Assembly (NCBI GenBank): GCA_944386225.1
Contig: CALXAH010000015.1
Location: 1-64,000 of the forward strand
DNA from: an uncultured Gemmiger sp.
GTDB taxonomy: Bacteria; Bacillota; Clostridia; Oscillospirales; Ruminococcaceae
DNA: 64,000 nucleotides
Direction: 5' to 3'
How positions within the stretch are numbered: the first letter of the stretch is position 1; each line of letters opens with the position of its first letter. Position numbers and translations under genes: made by a program. This document shows, in pieces, positions 33,402 through 41,040 of this stretch. A model generated the notes under the pieces. It saw only the letters and a list, made by a program, of their open reading frames with translations, made no database searches and was not told the origin of the DNA.

Positions 33402-35095
33402 TCAACCGGCCAGCTTGGCCGCGTTGGTGCCGGCAATCCGGCCCATGGTGGCGTCAATGCTCAAGGCAAAGCCGCCGGAATAGCTCATGTTGAAGAACCC
33501 GCCGTTGGAGGCTTCACCCGCGGCGTACAGGCCGGGGATCGCGGTGCCTTCCGGGGTCAGCACTTCGGCATTCTCGTTGGTCACAAGACCGCCTACCGTG
33601 CCGAAATAGGTCATGGTCGCCTTGACGGCATATCAGGGGCCTTCCTCCATCTTGACCAGGTAATCGGCGCTCTTGCCGTAATCCTCGTCCACGCCGTTTT
33701 CGCAGAACTGGTTGTACCGGTTCATGGAATACCGCAGGTTGGCCGCCGGCATCCGGATCATGTTGGCCAGTTCGTCCAGGCTGTCCGCCTTGTAGGCGTC
33801 GCCGCCGCTGGCCATGATCTCGTCAATGTACTGGATGTAGCCGGTGCTCTGGGCCTGCTCCTCGTTCAGAATGGCCCAGTAGTAATCCTCACCGTCCGGA
33901 TTCACATAGTTGGCGGAAGGTGTGTAGGAAACCGGATCCTCACTGTTCACCCGCAGGCCCAGGGGATTCAGGTATACCGAGGTCTTGGGGGTGGTGTGAT
34001 CCGCGTAGGTGGCTTCCAGGTCCGCCACGGTCATGTAGGTGTGGCCGGTGCCGCCCATCATAAAGCCGCTGGTGTACACGTCGGCGCCCACCTCAAGCCC
34101 CATGGTGATGGCGTCGCCGGTATTGCCGGACAGGGTGGTGTTGTATTCGCCGCTGTAGGCCGGGGCATACTGCTCCGCCATCTCCTCGCTGGCGCCGAAA
34201 CCGCCGGTGGCCAGCACCACGCTGGGGCAGGTAAAGGTGTACTTGCCGCTGTTGCCTTCCGCCTTGAGACCGGCCACCTTGCCGTTCTCCATCACAATGC
34301 TGGTGGCGGCGCATTCGGTGATCAGGGTGCCGCCGTTCTCCACAAACCGGTCTACCAGCGCGGTCAGGGCATAGCCGCCCACATTCGGGGCCTGCCATTC
34401 CTCACCGTAGGCGAAAAGGGCGTAGGTCAGATCGTATCCCTGGTACCCCACATCAAAGGTGACGTACTGCAGGCCGTTCTCGCCCAGCCAGGTCAGCGCG
34501 TCGTAGGAATTCTCCGCCAGGGTGCGCACCATGGTTTCGTCGGGATACCCTTCCACATAGGTGTCCTTGAAGATACCGGCGTTCTGGTTCAGCCGGAAGT
34601 TCACATAATCCTCCACATTGCTGCCGTTTTCCGAGGGCACGGCAATGCCGCCGGCGGCAGTTTGGCTGATGCCGCCCACAAACGGCAACTTTTCGATCAG
34701 GATGACCGAAGCGCCCTCCTGCTGGGCAGCCAGGGCGGTGGAAATACCGGTCAGACCGGAACCGGCCACCACCACATCGGCCTCCATGGTGGCGCCGGCC
34801 ACAACATCCACCTGCAGGGACTGGGCGTCCACAATCTGCTGGGGCAGATCCTGGATAGCGCCGTCGCTAATGCCTTCCGTCTCACTGTGGGACGTGACGG
34901 TCAGGCTCTCGATGGCATCTTCGGTAAACACACCCTCCACAGTGAGGGGGCCGTTGCGCCCGTCCACCGTGGCGGTGTAGGTGCCCGCCTTGTACTGAGC
35001 GGCCTGGGATTCGCTGCTGCTTCCGCCGGAAGCGCAGGCGGTGAAAAGCGATACCGCCAGCACCAGGGCAAGAAGGATTGCTGCTGCTTTTTCAT
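33402..35095 (-). pseudogene. FMN/FAD-containing fumarate-reductase-like lipoprotein, frameshifted and with an in-frame TGA
   Basis: Natural start is ATG 35095 with AAAAGGAGG upstream. The lipoprotein frame (signal ending LFTAC) is joined only if the A5 run after ATG is lengthened to A6. The open part 35063-33633 encodes an FMN_bind domain that stops abruptly at VVAGAT, fused straight to an FAD_binding_2 domain (VVVAGSGLTGISTALAAQ, VLATGGFGA). A TGA at 33630-33632 interrupts it after EEGP. The same frame then continues as YAVKATMTYFGTVGGL and IPGLYAAGEASNGG, the conserved family C-terminus. The residue replaced is usually aromatic (Trp TGG to TGA needs one change). The shortened FMN domain adds to the picture of decay. 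Confidence 0.8.
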
Positions 35096-35133
35096 TCTCC
35101 TTTTACCTCCTTTTGGGATCTGGCAATAATTTA

Positions 35134-35200
35134 ACATGTGTGGCATACTGGGGTAAAGGAGATTGGACACATGTCTGAACAGCTGTATGCCCTGTGTCCA
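35134..35200. promoter_or_regulatory. Operator array between flavin reductase and TetR remnant
   Basis: ACATGTGT (35134-35141) and ACACATGT (35167-35174) are perfect inverted copies. TGGACACA (35164-35171) and TGTGTCCA (35193-35200) form a second 8-base inverted pair sharing a half-site. This three-half-site array fits a TetR operator. Confidence 0.55.
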
Positions 35201-35211
35201 GAGAAAGTGCC

Positions 35212-35411
35212 ATGAACGAGAATAAAAAGGATATTATCGACACCACCGCCCGCCTGATCCGGGAGAAGGGCTACGGCAACGTGACGGTGCAGGACATCTG
35301 CCGGGAGGCCTTTGTGGCCCGCAGCACCTTTTACTACCGGTTCAAATCCATCGACGATGTGGTTGACCAGATGTTTCGGTGCCCATCCCCGGCCTGGAGC
35401 CGGCGGACTGA
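35212..35411 (+). pseudogene. Truncated TetR-family regulator
   Basis: ATG 35212 opens a perfect TetR DNA-binding domain (NVTVQDICREAFVARSTFYYRFKSIDDVV). The ligand-binding domain is missing: after about 54 residues the frame runs into the terminator. In another frame the last codons read VSVPIPGLEPAD and stop at 35411, right where a gene end is expected before the hairpin. An internal deletion of several hundred bases would explain both. A 54-residue HTH could still bind DNA but not sense a ligand. It is divergent from the decaying flavin reductase it probably controlled. Confidence 0.7.
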
Positions 35412-35428
35412 TCCGGCACACACAAAGA

Positions 35429-35466
35429 AAAACGACCGGAACGGCATCAACCGTCCCGGTCGTTTT
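35429..35466. terminator. Bidirectional terminator
   Basis: AAAACGACCGGAACGG (35429-35444) pairs with CCGTCCCGGTCGTTTT (35451-35466), one mismatch, between the TetR remnant and the amidohydrolase. Confidence 0.8.
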
Positions 35467-35477
35467 CAATGCAGCAA

Positions 35478-36659
35478 TTATTCAGCGAGGGTCTCCAGCA
35501 CCCGCAGTACATTGGATACCTGCAGCTGAATGCCCAGGGGAATGCAGCGCTCATCTACCCGGAAATGGCAGCTGTGCAGCACACGGCTCTCCGGGTGTTC
35601 GGTGTCGCTGCAGCCCAGGTGGAAGAAGCAGCCGGGCCGCGCGGCGGCAAAGTAGGCGAAGTCCTCCACACCCAGCGAGGGCACGTTTTCCAGAATCACA
35701 TTCTCCTCACCCAGGATGCCCGCGGCGGTCTGGCGCACCAGATGCACCATGCCGTCATCGTTGATCAGGGGGGAGTAGCTGGGCTGTACGGTAAACTCCG
35801 CCCGGCCACCCATCATGGCGGCGGTCTGTTCGCAGATGGTGCGCACCCGTTCCCGGGCAAAAAGCCGGGTGTCCGGGTCCAGGGTACGGATGATGCCGTT
35901 CATCTCCACATAATCCGCAATCTGGTTGCGCACGTTGCCGCCCCGGATGGTGCCGAAGCTGCACACCGCCGAATCGGTGGGGCTTACGTTGCGGCTTACC
36001 ACCGACTGAACCGCCGTCAGGATCTGGGCGGCGATCAGGATGGCGTCCACCCCGTCGCTGGGATGGGCCCCGTGGCAGGAGCGCCCGTAGATTTTCAGGT
36101 TGATCATATCCGACGCCGCGTACATCTTGCCGTACTTGACGCCGATCTGCCCGGCGGGCAGGGTCGGGTCGGCGTGCAGGCCCAGCACATAGTCCACGTG
36201 CGGGTTTTCCAGCACGCCTTCCCGGATCATCCGCTCGGCGCCGCCGATGGATTCCTCCGCAGGCTGGAAAAACAGCTTCACGCGGCCGTGCAGTTTCTCC
36301 CGCATGCCGGCCAGAACCGCGGCCGTGCCCCAGAGCACCGCCGTGTGCACGTCATGCCCGCAGGCGTGCATTACGCCCGGTACCTGGGAACGGCAGGCCA
36401 GATCCTCGTTTTCCTCCTGGATGGGCAGTGCGTCGATGTCCGCCCGCAGGCCCACCGTGGGGCCGTCAAACGCGCCCTCGATCAGCCCCACCAGGCCGGT
36501 GTCCGCCACGCCGCGGGTGCAGGGGATGCCCAGGGCTTCCAGCTTTTGGGCCAGCAGTTCCATGGTGCCGTGTTCCTGCTCCGACAGCTCGGGATGGCTG
36601 TGCAGCCGGCGGCGCAGCTCTATGGCTTCACGGCCGATTTGTTCCCACATCGCGTCCAC
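35478..36659 (-). CDS. M20-family amidohydrolase (hippurate/aminobenzoyl-glutamate hydrolase type)
   Basis: The 393-residue metalloenzyme has RRRLHSHPELSEQE at the start, metal motif MHACGHDVHTA and catalytic FFQPAEES. A dimerisation insert follows (SCHGAHPSDGVDAI). M20D enzymes cleave N-acyl or peptidic amide bonds of amino acids. GTG 36659 is used, with AAGGAGG eight bases upstream, directly following the permease stop. It is cotranscribed with a YfcC-type permease, which suggests uptake followed by hydrolysis of an acylated amino acid or small peptide. AbgT/AbgA-like pairing is a parallel, but the permease here is a different branch. Confidence 0.92.
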   Translation of the reverse strand: MDAMWEQIGREAIELRRRLHSHPELSEQEHGTMELLAQKLEALGIPCTRGVADTGLVGLIEGAFDGPTVGLRADIDALPIQEENEDLACRSQVPGVMHACGHDVHTAVLWGTAAVLAGMREKLHGRVKLFFQPAEESIGGAERMIREGVLENPHVDYVLGLHADPTLPAGQIGVKYGKMYAASDMINLKIYGRSCHGAHPSDGVDAILIAAQILTAVQSVVSRNVSPTDSAVCSFGTIRGGNVRNQIADYVEMNGIIRTLDPDTRLFARERVRTICEQTAAMMGGRAEFTVQPSYSPLINDDGMVHLVRQTAAGILGEENVILENVPSLGVEDFAYFAAARPGCFFHLGCSDTEHPESRVLHSCHFRVDERCIPLGIQLQVSNVLRVLETLAE

Positions 36660-36672
36660 GCTTTCTGCCTCC

Positions 36673-38076
36673 TTACATGCCGGTCATAACCGCGATCTGA
36701 AGCAGGATCACCTGGGCAATCACCAGGCAGGCAAACAGCTTGCTGAACCACTTGAGCCAGCGGTCGTACCGCACGTCGCCCAGGCCGCAGACGATCACAA
36801 TGCTGCAGGTGGGCCACAGCAGGTTGGACAGGCCGTCGCCGAACTGGAACGCCAGACAGGCAACCTGACGGCTCAGACCCAGGCTGTCGGCCAGCGGGGC
36901 CATGATGGGCATGGTCACCGCCGCCTGGCCGGAACCGGAAGGAATGATAAAGTTGATCAGGGTCTGTACCACCAGCATCAGCTGGGCGGAGATAAAGGTG
37001 GGGGCGCCCTGCAGCAGATTGCTCAGGAAATAGATCACGGTGTCCATGATCATGGCGTCCTGCATGATCACCACGATACCCTTGGCCAGACCGGTCAGGA
37101 TGCAGCCCCACAGCACGCCCTTGGCGCCGGCCAGCATCTCGTCGCAGTATTTGTTGGCAGACCAGCCGTCGATAACGGCAGCCACGGCGGACATGATGAT
37201 GAACAGGCCGCACAGCTCCTTGTAGCCCCAGCCCTTCTCGATCAGGCCTACCATCAGGATGATCAGGGTTACCAGCACGTCCAGCAGGATCAGGCCGTGC
37301 CGCCAGTTGAACCTGTATTCGTCCAGCTGGCTGCGGTCAAAGGAGTGCACACAGGGGTCGCCCAGCACCACCGACTTGGAGGGATCCCGGCGTACCTTCT
37401 GGGCGTAGCGTACCACATAAGTAATGGCGATGCCCATGAACACCACGAAGCAGATGGCACGGAAGCCCAGCCCGGAGTACAGCTCCACCCCGGCGATGGA
37501 CTGGGCCACCGCTACGGTGTAGGGGTTCAGGGTGGCGGCCATGAAGCCCACAAACTCGCCCAGCGCCACGATGGCAAAGCCGGTCATGGCGTCATAGCCC
37601 AGGGCGATCATCAGGCCGACAATCAGCGGATAGAAGCCGTAGAACTCGCTCAGCATGCCAAAGACCGAGCCGCCCAGGCCGAAGATGAGCATCAGCACCG
37701 GGATCAGAACCAGATCCCGTCTGCCCAGCTTCTGCATGACCCGGCCGATACCCGCATGAAACGCGCCGGTCTTGACCATAACGCCGAAGGTGGCGGCACA
37801 GGTCAGGATTACAAAGATAATATCGGCCGAAGCAACGCAGCCGGAGTACAGGGAGGCAAACAGCCCCAGAAAACCGGTGGGTACCGCTTCGGACTTGTCA
37901 ATGTACTGGAACGTACCGGGAACCGCCACACTCCGCATGGTGCCGTTCACGTCAATGGTTTCGTATTCGAACGCGCCGGAAGGAATAATCCAGGACAGCA
38001 CCGCAGCCAGCGCGATGATGATGAACACCACCAGCCAGGTGTTGAGACGTTCTCGGTTCTTTGTTTTTGTGCCCAT
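36673..38076 (-). CDS. YfcC/DcuC-family ion-coupled permease
   Basis: The 467-residue protein has about 12 TM helices and family motifs GAFHAGIGRVMQKLG and FGLGGSVFGMLSEFYGFYPL in the first half. The repeated SGSGQAAVTMPIMAPLADSLGLSRQ in the second half is typical of the YfcC/ArsB-like ion-transporter group (DUF/DcuC clan). Such proteins carry dicarboxylates, peptides or basic amino acids in exchange for cations. Start ATG 38076. It is the first gene of the permease/amidohydrolase operon, which has a clear promoter. Confidence 0.85.
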   Translation of the reverse strand: MGTKTKNRERLNTWLVVFIIIALAAVLSWIIPSGAFEYETIDVNGTMRSVAVPGTFQYIDKSEAVPTGFLGLFASLYSGCVASADIIFVILTCAATFGVMVKTGAFHAGIGRVMQKLGRRDLVLIPVLMLIFGLGGSVFGMLSEFYGFYPLIVGLMIALGYDAMTGFAIVALGEFVGFMAATLNPYTVAVAQSIAGVELYSGLGFRAICFVVFMGIAITYVVRYAQKVRRDPSKSVVLGDPCVHSFDRSQLDEYRFNWRHGLILLDVLVTLIILMVGLIEKGWGYKELCGLFIIMSAVAAVIDGWSANKYCDEMLAGAKGVLWGCILTGLAKGIVVIMQDAMIMDTVIYFLSNLLQGAPTFISAQLMLVVQTLINFIIPSGSGQAAVTMPIMAPLADSLGLSRQVACLAFQFGDGLSNLLWPTCSIVIVCGLGDVRYDRWLKWFSKLFACLVIAQVILLQIAVMTGM

Positions 38077-38133
38077 AATAGTGATTCCTCCTGTGGAAAA
38101 GTTGGGCCGCGGCCTCTGCCGCGAACTTAACTT

Positions 38134-38162
38134 ATTGTAGCAAGCTAAAGTGCTGATTGCAA
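38134..38162 (-). promoter_or_regulatory. Promoter of the YfcC-amidohydrolase operon
   Basis: On the minus strand TTGCAA, a 17-base spacer and TACAAT are found, 60-85 bases before the start codon. Confidence 0.7.
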
Positions 38163-38180
38163 TAAGAAATTATCACTGCA

Positions 38181-38209
38181 TTGCCCTTTTTGAAGGATTG
38201 TGTCATAAT
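38181..38209 (+). promoter_or_regulatory. Promoter of the HAAAP permease/amidohydrolase operon
   Basis: TTGCCC (38181-38186), a 17-base spacer and CATAAT (38204-38209), 39 bases before the start codon. Confidence 0.55.
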
Positions 38210-38247
38210 GGAAACCATGCGCGGTATATATGAGGGAGGAAAGAACC

Positions 38248-39387
38248 ATGAAAAACAAACAGCTTACCGTATGGGAAAGCGCCTGCATCGTTACCGGGTA
38301 CGGCATCGGCGGCGGGGTGCTGGCCATGCCCTGGCTGTCGGCCCGCAACGGCGTGCCGATGAGCCTTGTTATCCTGCTGGCGGCCTTTGCGGCCAGTGTA
38401 ATCCTGCACTGCATGATCGCCGAGCTGGCCATCAAAAGCGGCAGCGATGCCCAGATCATCGCCGTGTTCTCCAAATATGTGTTTGCGGGCCGGTTCCGCA
38501 AAGCGCTCACCACCGGTTTCTTTGTGGTAATGGCGCTGGTGCTCTTCACCAATCTGGCCGCCTACATATCCGGTGCGGCCGAAATTCTCAGCGCCATGCT
38601 GGGCATGCCGGAATGGGCGGCCCGGCTGGTATTCTATGTGTTTGCGGCCTCGGTGGTGCTGTTCGGCCTCAAGGCCGTGGGTGTCAGCGAAAAGATCGCC
38701 ATTGCCGCCATCTTTGCGCTGGTGGCTCTGCTGGCGGTCTGCTCGCTGGCCAACATCCGCAACCCGCTGCCGCTGGCGGCGGGCACCGTCAACCAGGCGC
38801 TGGCCTACTTCGGCATGGCCATGTTTGCCTTTTCCGCCTTCTTCTCGGTGCCGCAGGCGGCTGCCGGTCTGGGCGGGGACGGGGCCAAAATCCGCAAAGC
38901 GGTGTTCCTGGGCATCCTGAACAACTTTGTGCTGATCCTGGTCATTACCCTCTGCGCCCTGCTGGCCTCCGATGAGGTCACCGAGGTGGCCATGATCGGC
39001 TGGAGCCGGGGCATCGGCAGCTGGGCGGAACTGGTAGGCTCGGTCTTTACCATTCTGGCCATGCTTACTACCTACTGGTCCATCTCGCTGGCGCTGGCCG
39101 ATATTGTGGCCGAACAGCTGCACTGGGGCCGTGCCGCCTGCTGGCTGGTGGCCACCGCCCCTTCGCTGCTCATGACCTTCCTGGGGCTGGGCGGATTTCT
39201 GGAGTTCATGCGGCTGGCCGGTGGCCTGATCGCTATCCTGATCGCCCTGCTGGTGGTGCCCGCCTACCGCAAATGCCGCCGGGAACCGGGCGAATCCCTG
39301 CTGGGGCGCTGGGGCGGCACCGGCATGCAGATCGTGATTGCCGTGGCCTATATTCTCATGGCCGTGGGCAACGTGGTGACGGTATGA
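38248..39387 (+). CDS. Amino-acid permease of the HAAAP-like type
   Basis: The 379-residue, 11-TM carrier resembles hydroxy/aromatic amino-acid permeases (TyrP/Mtr/SdaC branch of the APC fold), with an unwound first helix GYGIGGGVLAMPWLSARNG. ATG 38248 is set by GAGGGAGG. The stop overlaps the next gene by four bases (ATGA), so transporter and amidohydrolase are coupled. The substrate is unknown; the neighbouring hydrolase suggests an N-substituted or cyclic amide. Confidence 0.75.
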   Translation: MKNKQLTVWESACIVTGYGIGGGVLAMPWLSARNGVPMSLVILLAAFAASVILHCMIAELAIKSGSDAQIIAVFSKYVFAGRFRKALTTGFFVVMALVLFTNLAAYISGAAEILSAMLGMPEWAARLVFYVFAASVVLFGLKAVGVSEKIAIAAIFALVALLAVCSLANIRNPLPLAAGTVNQALAYFGMAMFAFSAFFSVPQAAAGLGGDGAKIRKAVFLGILNNFVLILVITLCALLASDEVTEVAMIGWSRGIGSWAELVGSVFTILAMLTTYWSISLALADIVAEQLHWGRAACWLVATAPSLLMTFLGLGGFLEFMRLAGGLIAILIALLVVPAYRKCRREPGESLLGRWGGTGMQIVIAVAYILMAVGNVVTV

Positions 39388-40985
39388 AAACGCTGTATAC
39401 AAACGGAAAGATCCACACCCTCCGCGCACCGGAGGAAACCTTCCGCTGCCTGGGTGTGGAGGACGGCCGCATCACCTGGCTGGCCGATGAAGAACCCGCC
39501 GACGCCGGATGGGAGCGGGTGGACCTGGAACAGGGCCATGTGTTTCCGGCTCTGACCGACAGCCACCTGCACCTGCTGTACAGCATTGTGCTGGCAGCCA
39601 GCAGCTTCACCCTTTGCCAGGTGCGGGAAGGGCGGCTCTGGCCGGATACCCTGGCCGGGGTGGAACAGAGCATCCGCGCCTGGTGCCGGGAGAACCCCCG
39701 CCAGAAACTGATGGTGGCCAACGGGTATGTGACCTCCGCCGTGGCCGAAAAGCGCCTGCCCACCCGGCAGGAACTGGACGACTGGACCGGCGGCCGCAAG
39801 GCGGTGGTGTACAACATCGACGGGCACAGCAGCGCCATGTCCACCGCCCTGATGCGGGCGCTGAAAATCCCCGAGGAGGGCCACGACGGCATCTTTACCG
39901 GCGAAGCCCATGAGTTTATCCAGGGCCGGGTCACCGGCCTGATCGCCGCGTCGGTGAGCCCCCGGCTGCTGGCGCAGGGGATCGCCCGCTTTACCGACGA
40001 GTGCGCCCGGTACGGCATCGGCCGTGTCTGCGCGCTGGACGGCAACGAGGATGTGGACAGCGACTGGCTCACCACCGCGCTGGCCTTTATCGCCCGCCGT
40101 ATGGAGATCGACGTGCGGCTGTTCCCGCAGTATACCTCACCGGAAAAGGCCGAACGGTTTTTCCGGGTGCAGGCTGTGCCCCGGATGGGCGGCTGCGGCG
40201 CCTGGGAACTGGACGGTTCGGTGGGTTCCCGCAGCGCCGCCTTTGACATTCCCTATAAAGACCGGGACGACACCGGCCACTGCTACCGCAGCCGGGAATT
40301 TGTCCGCACCCGGCTGGCCCGGGCCATTGCAAACGGGGTACAGTTCAGCTGCCATGCCATCGGCAGCGCCGCCATCCGCCAGATTCTGGGGCTGTATAAA
40401 GAACTGCTGCCCCGTGATGCCGCCGCCGGCGCGCCGCTGCACCGGATCGATCACTGCGAGTTCCCCTGCCGGGAGGACGTGGAAACCCTGAAAACCCTGC
40501 CTCTGGCGGTCACGGTGCAGCCCGGCTTTTCCTGGCTGGACAAGCGGTATCTGAAAAGCTACGAGCATTTTCTGACCCCCGAGGTGATCGGGCGGCAGAT
40601 CCCGCTGCGGGAACTGGCCGAAGCGGGGGTCTGCCTGTGCGGCTCCAGCGATTCGCCGGTGCAGTCCATCGATCCCTATGCCCAGATGCTGGGAATGGTG
40701 GATTACTACCTGCCCGACCAGTCCCTGACTGCCTGGCAGGCGCTGTGCAGCTACACCGTCAACCCGGCCCGGATGCTGGGGGAACTGGCCGATACCGGTA
40801 CCCTGGAACCGGGCAAGGAGGCCAGCTTCTTTGTCACCGACCGGGATCTGACCGCCGCCGCGCCCGGCGAGCTGGCCGATACCCGCGCCCGGTACACCGT
40901 TGTCCGGGGCCGCCGCCTGCAGCCCCATACCGGCACCGTGGCGGAACTGCTTCGGCTGCTGCTGCGCCGTCCGAAAAAAATTTGA
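39384..40985 (+). CDS. YtcJ-like amidohydrolase family 3 enzyme
   Basis: The 533-residue metal-dependent hydrolase has an N-terminal beta-sandwich start (KTLYTNGKIHTL), HxH metal motif in TDSHLHLL, later metal His in FSCHAIGSAA and HRIDHCEF, and the catalytic Asp in GSSDSPVQSIDP. YtcJ-type enzymes hydrolyse amide or cyclic bonds, but few have known substrates. It overlaps the permease gene, so import and hydrolysis are probably coupled. The reading ends at a long terminator. Confidence 0.88.
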   Translation: MKTLYTNGKIHTLRAPEETFRCLGVEDGRITWLADEEPADAGWERVDLEQGHVFPALTDSHLHLLYSIVLAASSFTLCQVREGRLWPDTLAGVEQSIRAWCRENPRQKLMVANGYVTSAVAEKRLPTRQELDDWTGGRKAVVYNIDGHSSAMSTALMRALKIPEEGHDGIFTGEAHEFIQGRVTGLIAASVSPRLLAQGIARFTDECARYGIGRVCALDGNEDVDSDWLTTALAFIARRMEIDVRLFPQYTSPEKAERFFRVQAVPRMGGCGAWELDGSVGSRSAAFDIPYKDRDDTGHCYRSREFVRTRLARAIANGVQFSCHAIGSAAIRQILGLYKELLPRDAAAGAPLHRIDHCEFPCREDVETLKTLPLAVTVQPGFSWLDKRYLKSYEHFLTPEVIGRQIPLRELAEAGVCLCGSSDSPVQSIDPYAQMLGMVDYYLPDQSLTAWQALCSYTVNPARMLGELADTGTLEPGKEASFFVTDRDLTAAAPGELADTRARYTVVRGRRLQPHTGTVAELLRLLLRRPKKI

Positions 40986-40992
40986 TCCAGAC

Positions 40993-41038
40993 AACCGGGC
41001 CCGGAAAAGGGGAGACGCCCCCTTTCCGGGCCCGGTTT
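40993..41038. terminator. Strong bidirectional terminator
   Basis: AACCGGGCCCGGAAAAGG (40993-41010) pairs with CCTTTCCGGGCCCGGTT (41021-41037) with one bulge, between convergent genes. Confidence 0.85.
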
Positions 41039-41040
41039 GG

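Noticed and set aside
33615..33650. Selenocysteine at the in-frame TGA of the flavin reductase.
   Set aside because: No convincing hairpin with a bulge or loop typical of bacterial SECIS directly after TGA, and the family position is usually aromatic. Other lesions in the gene favour decay.
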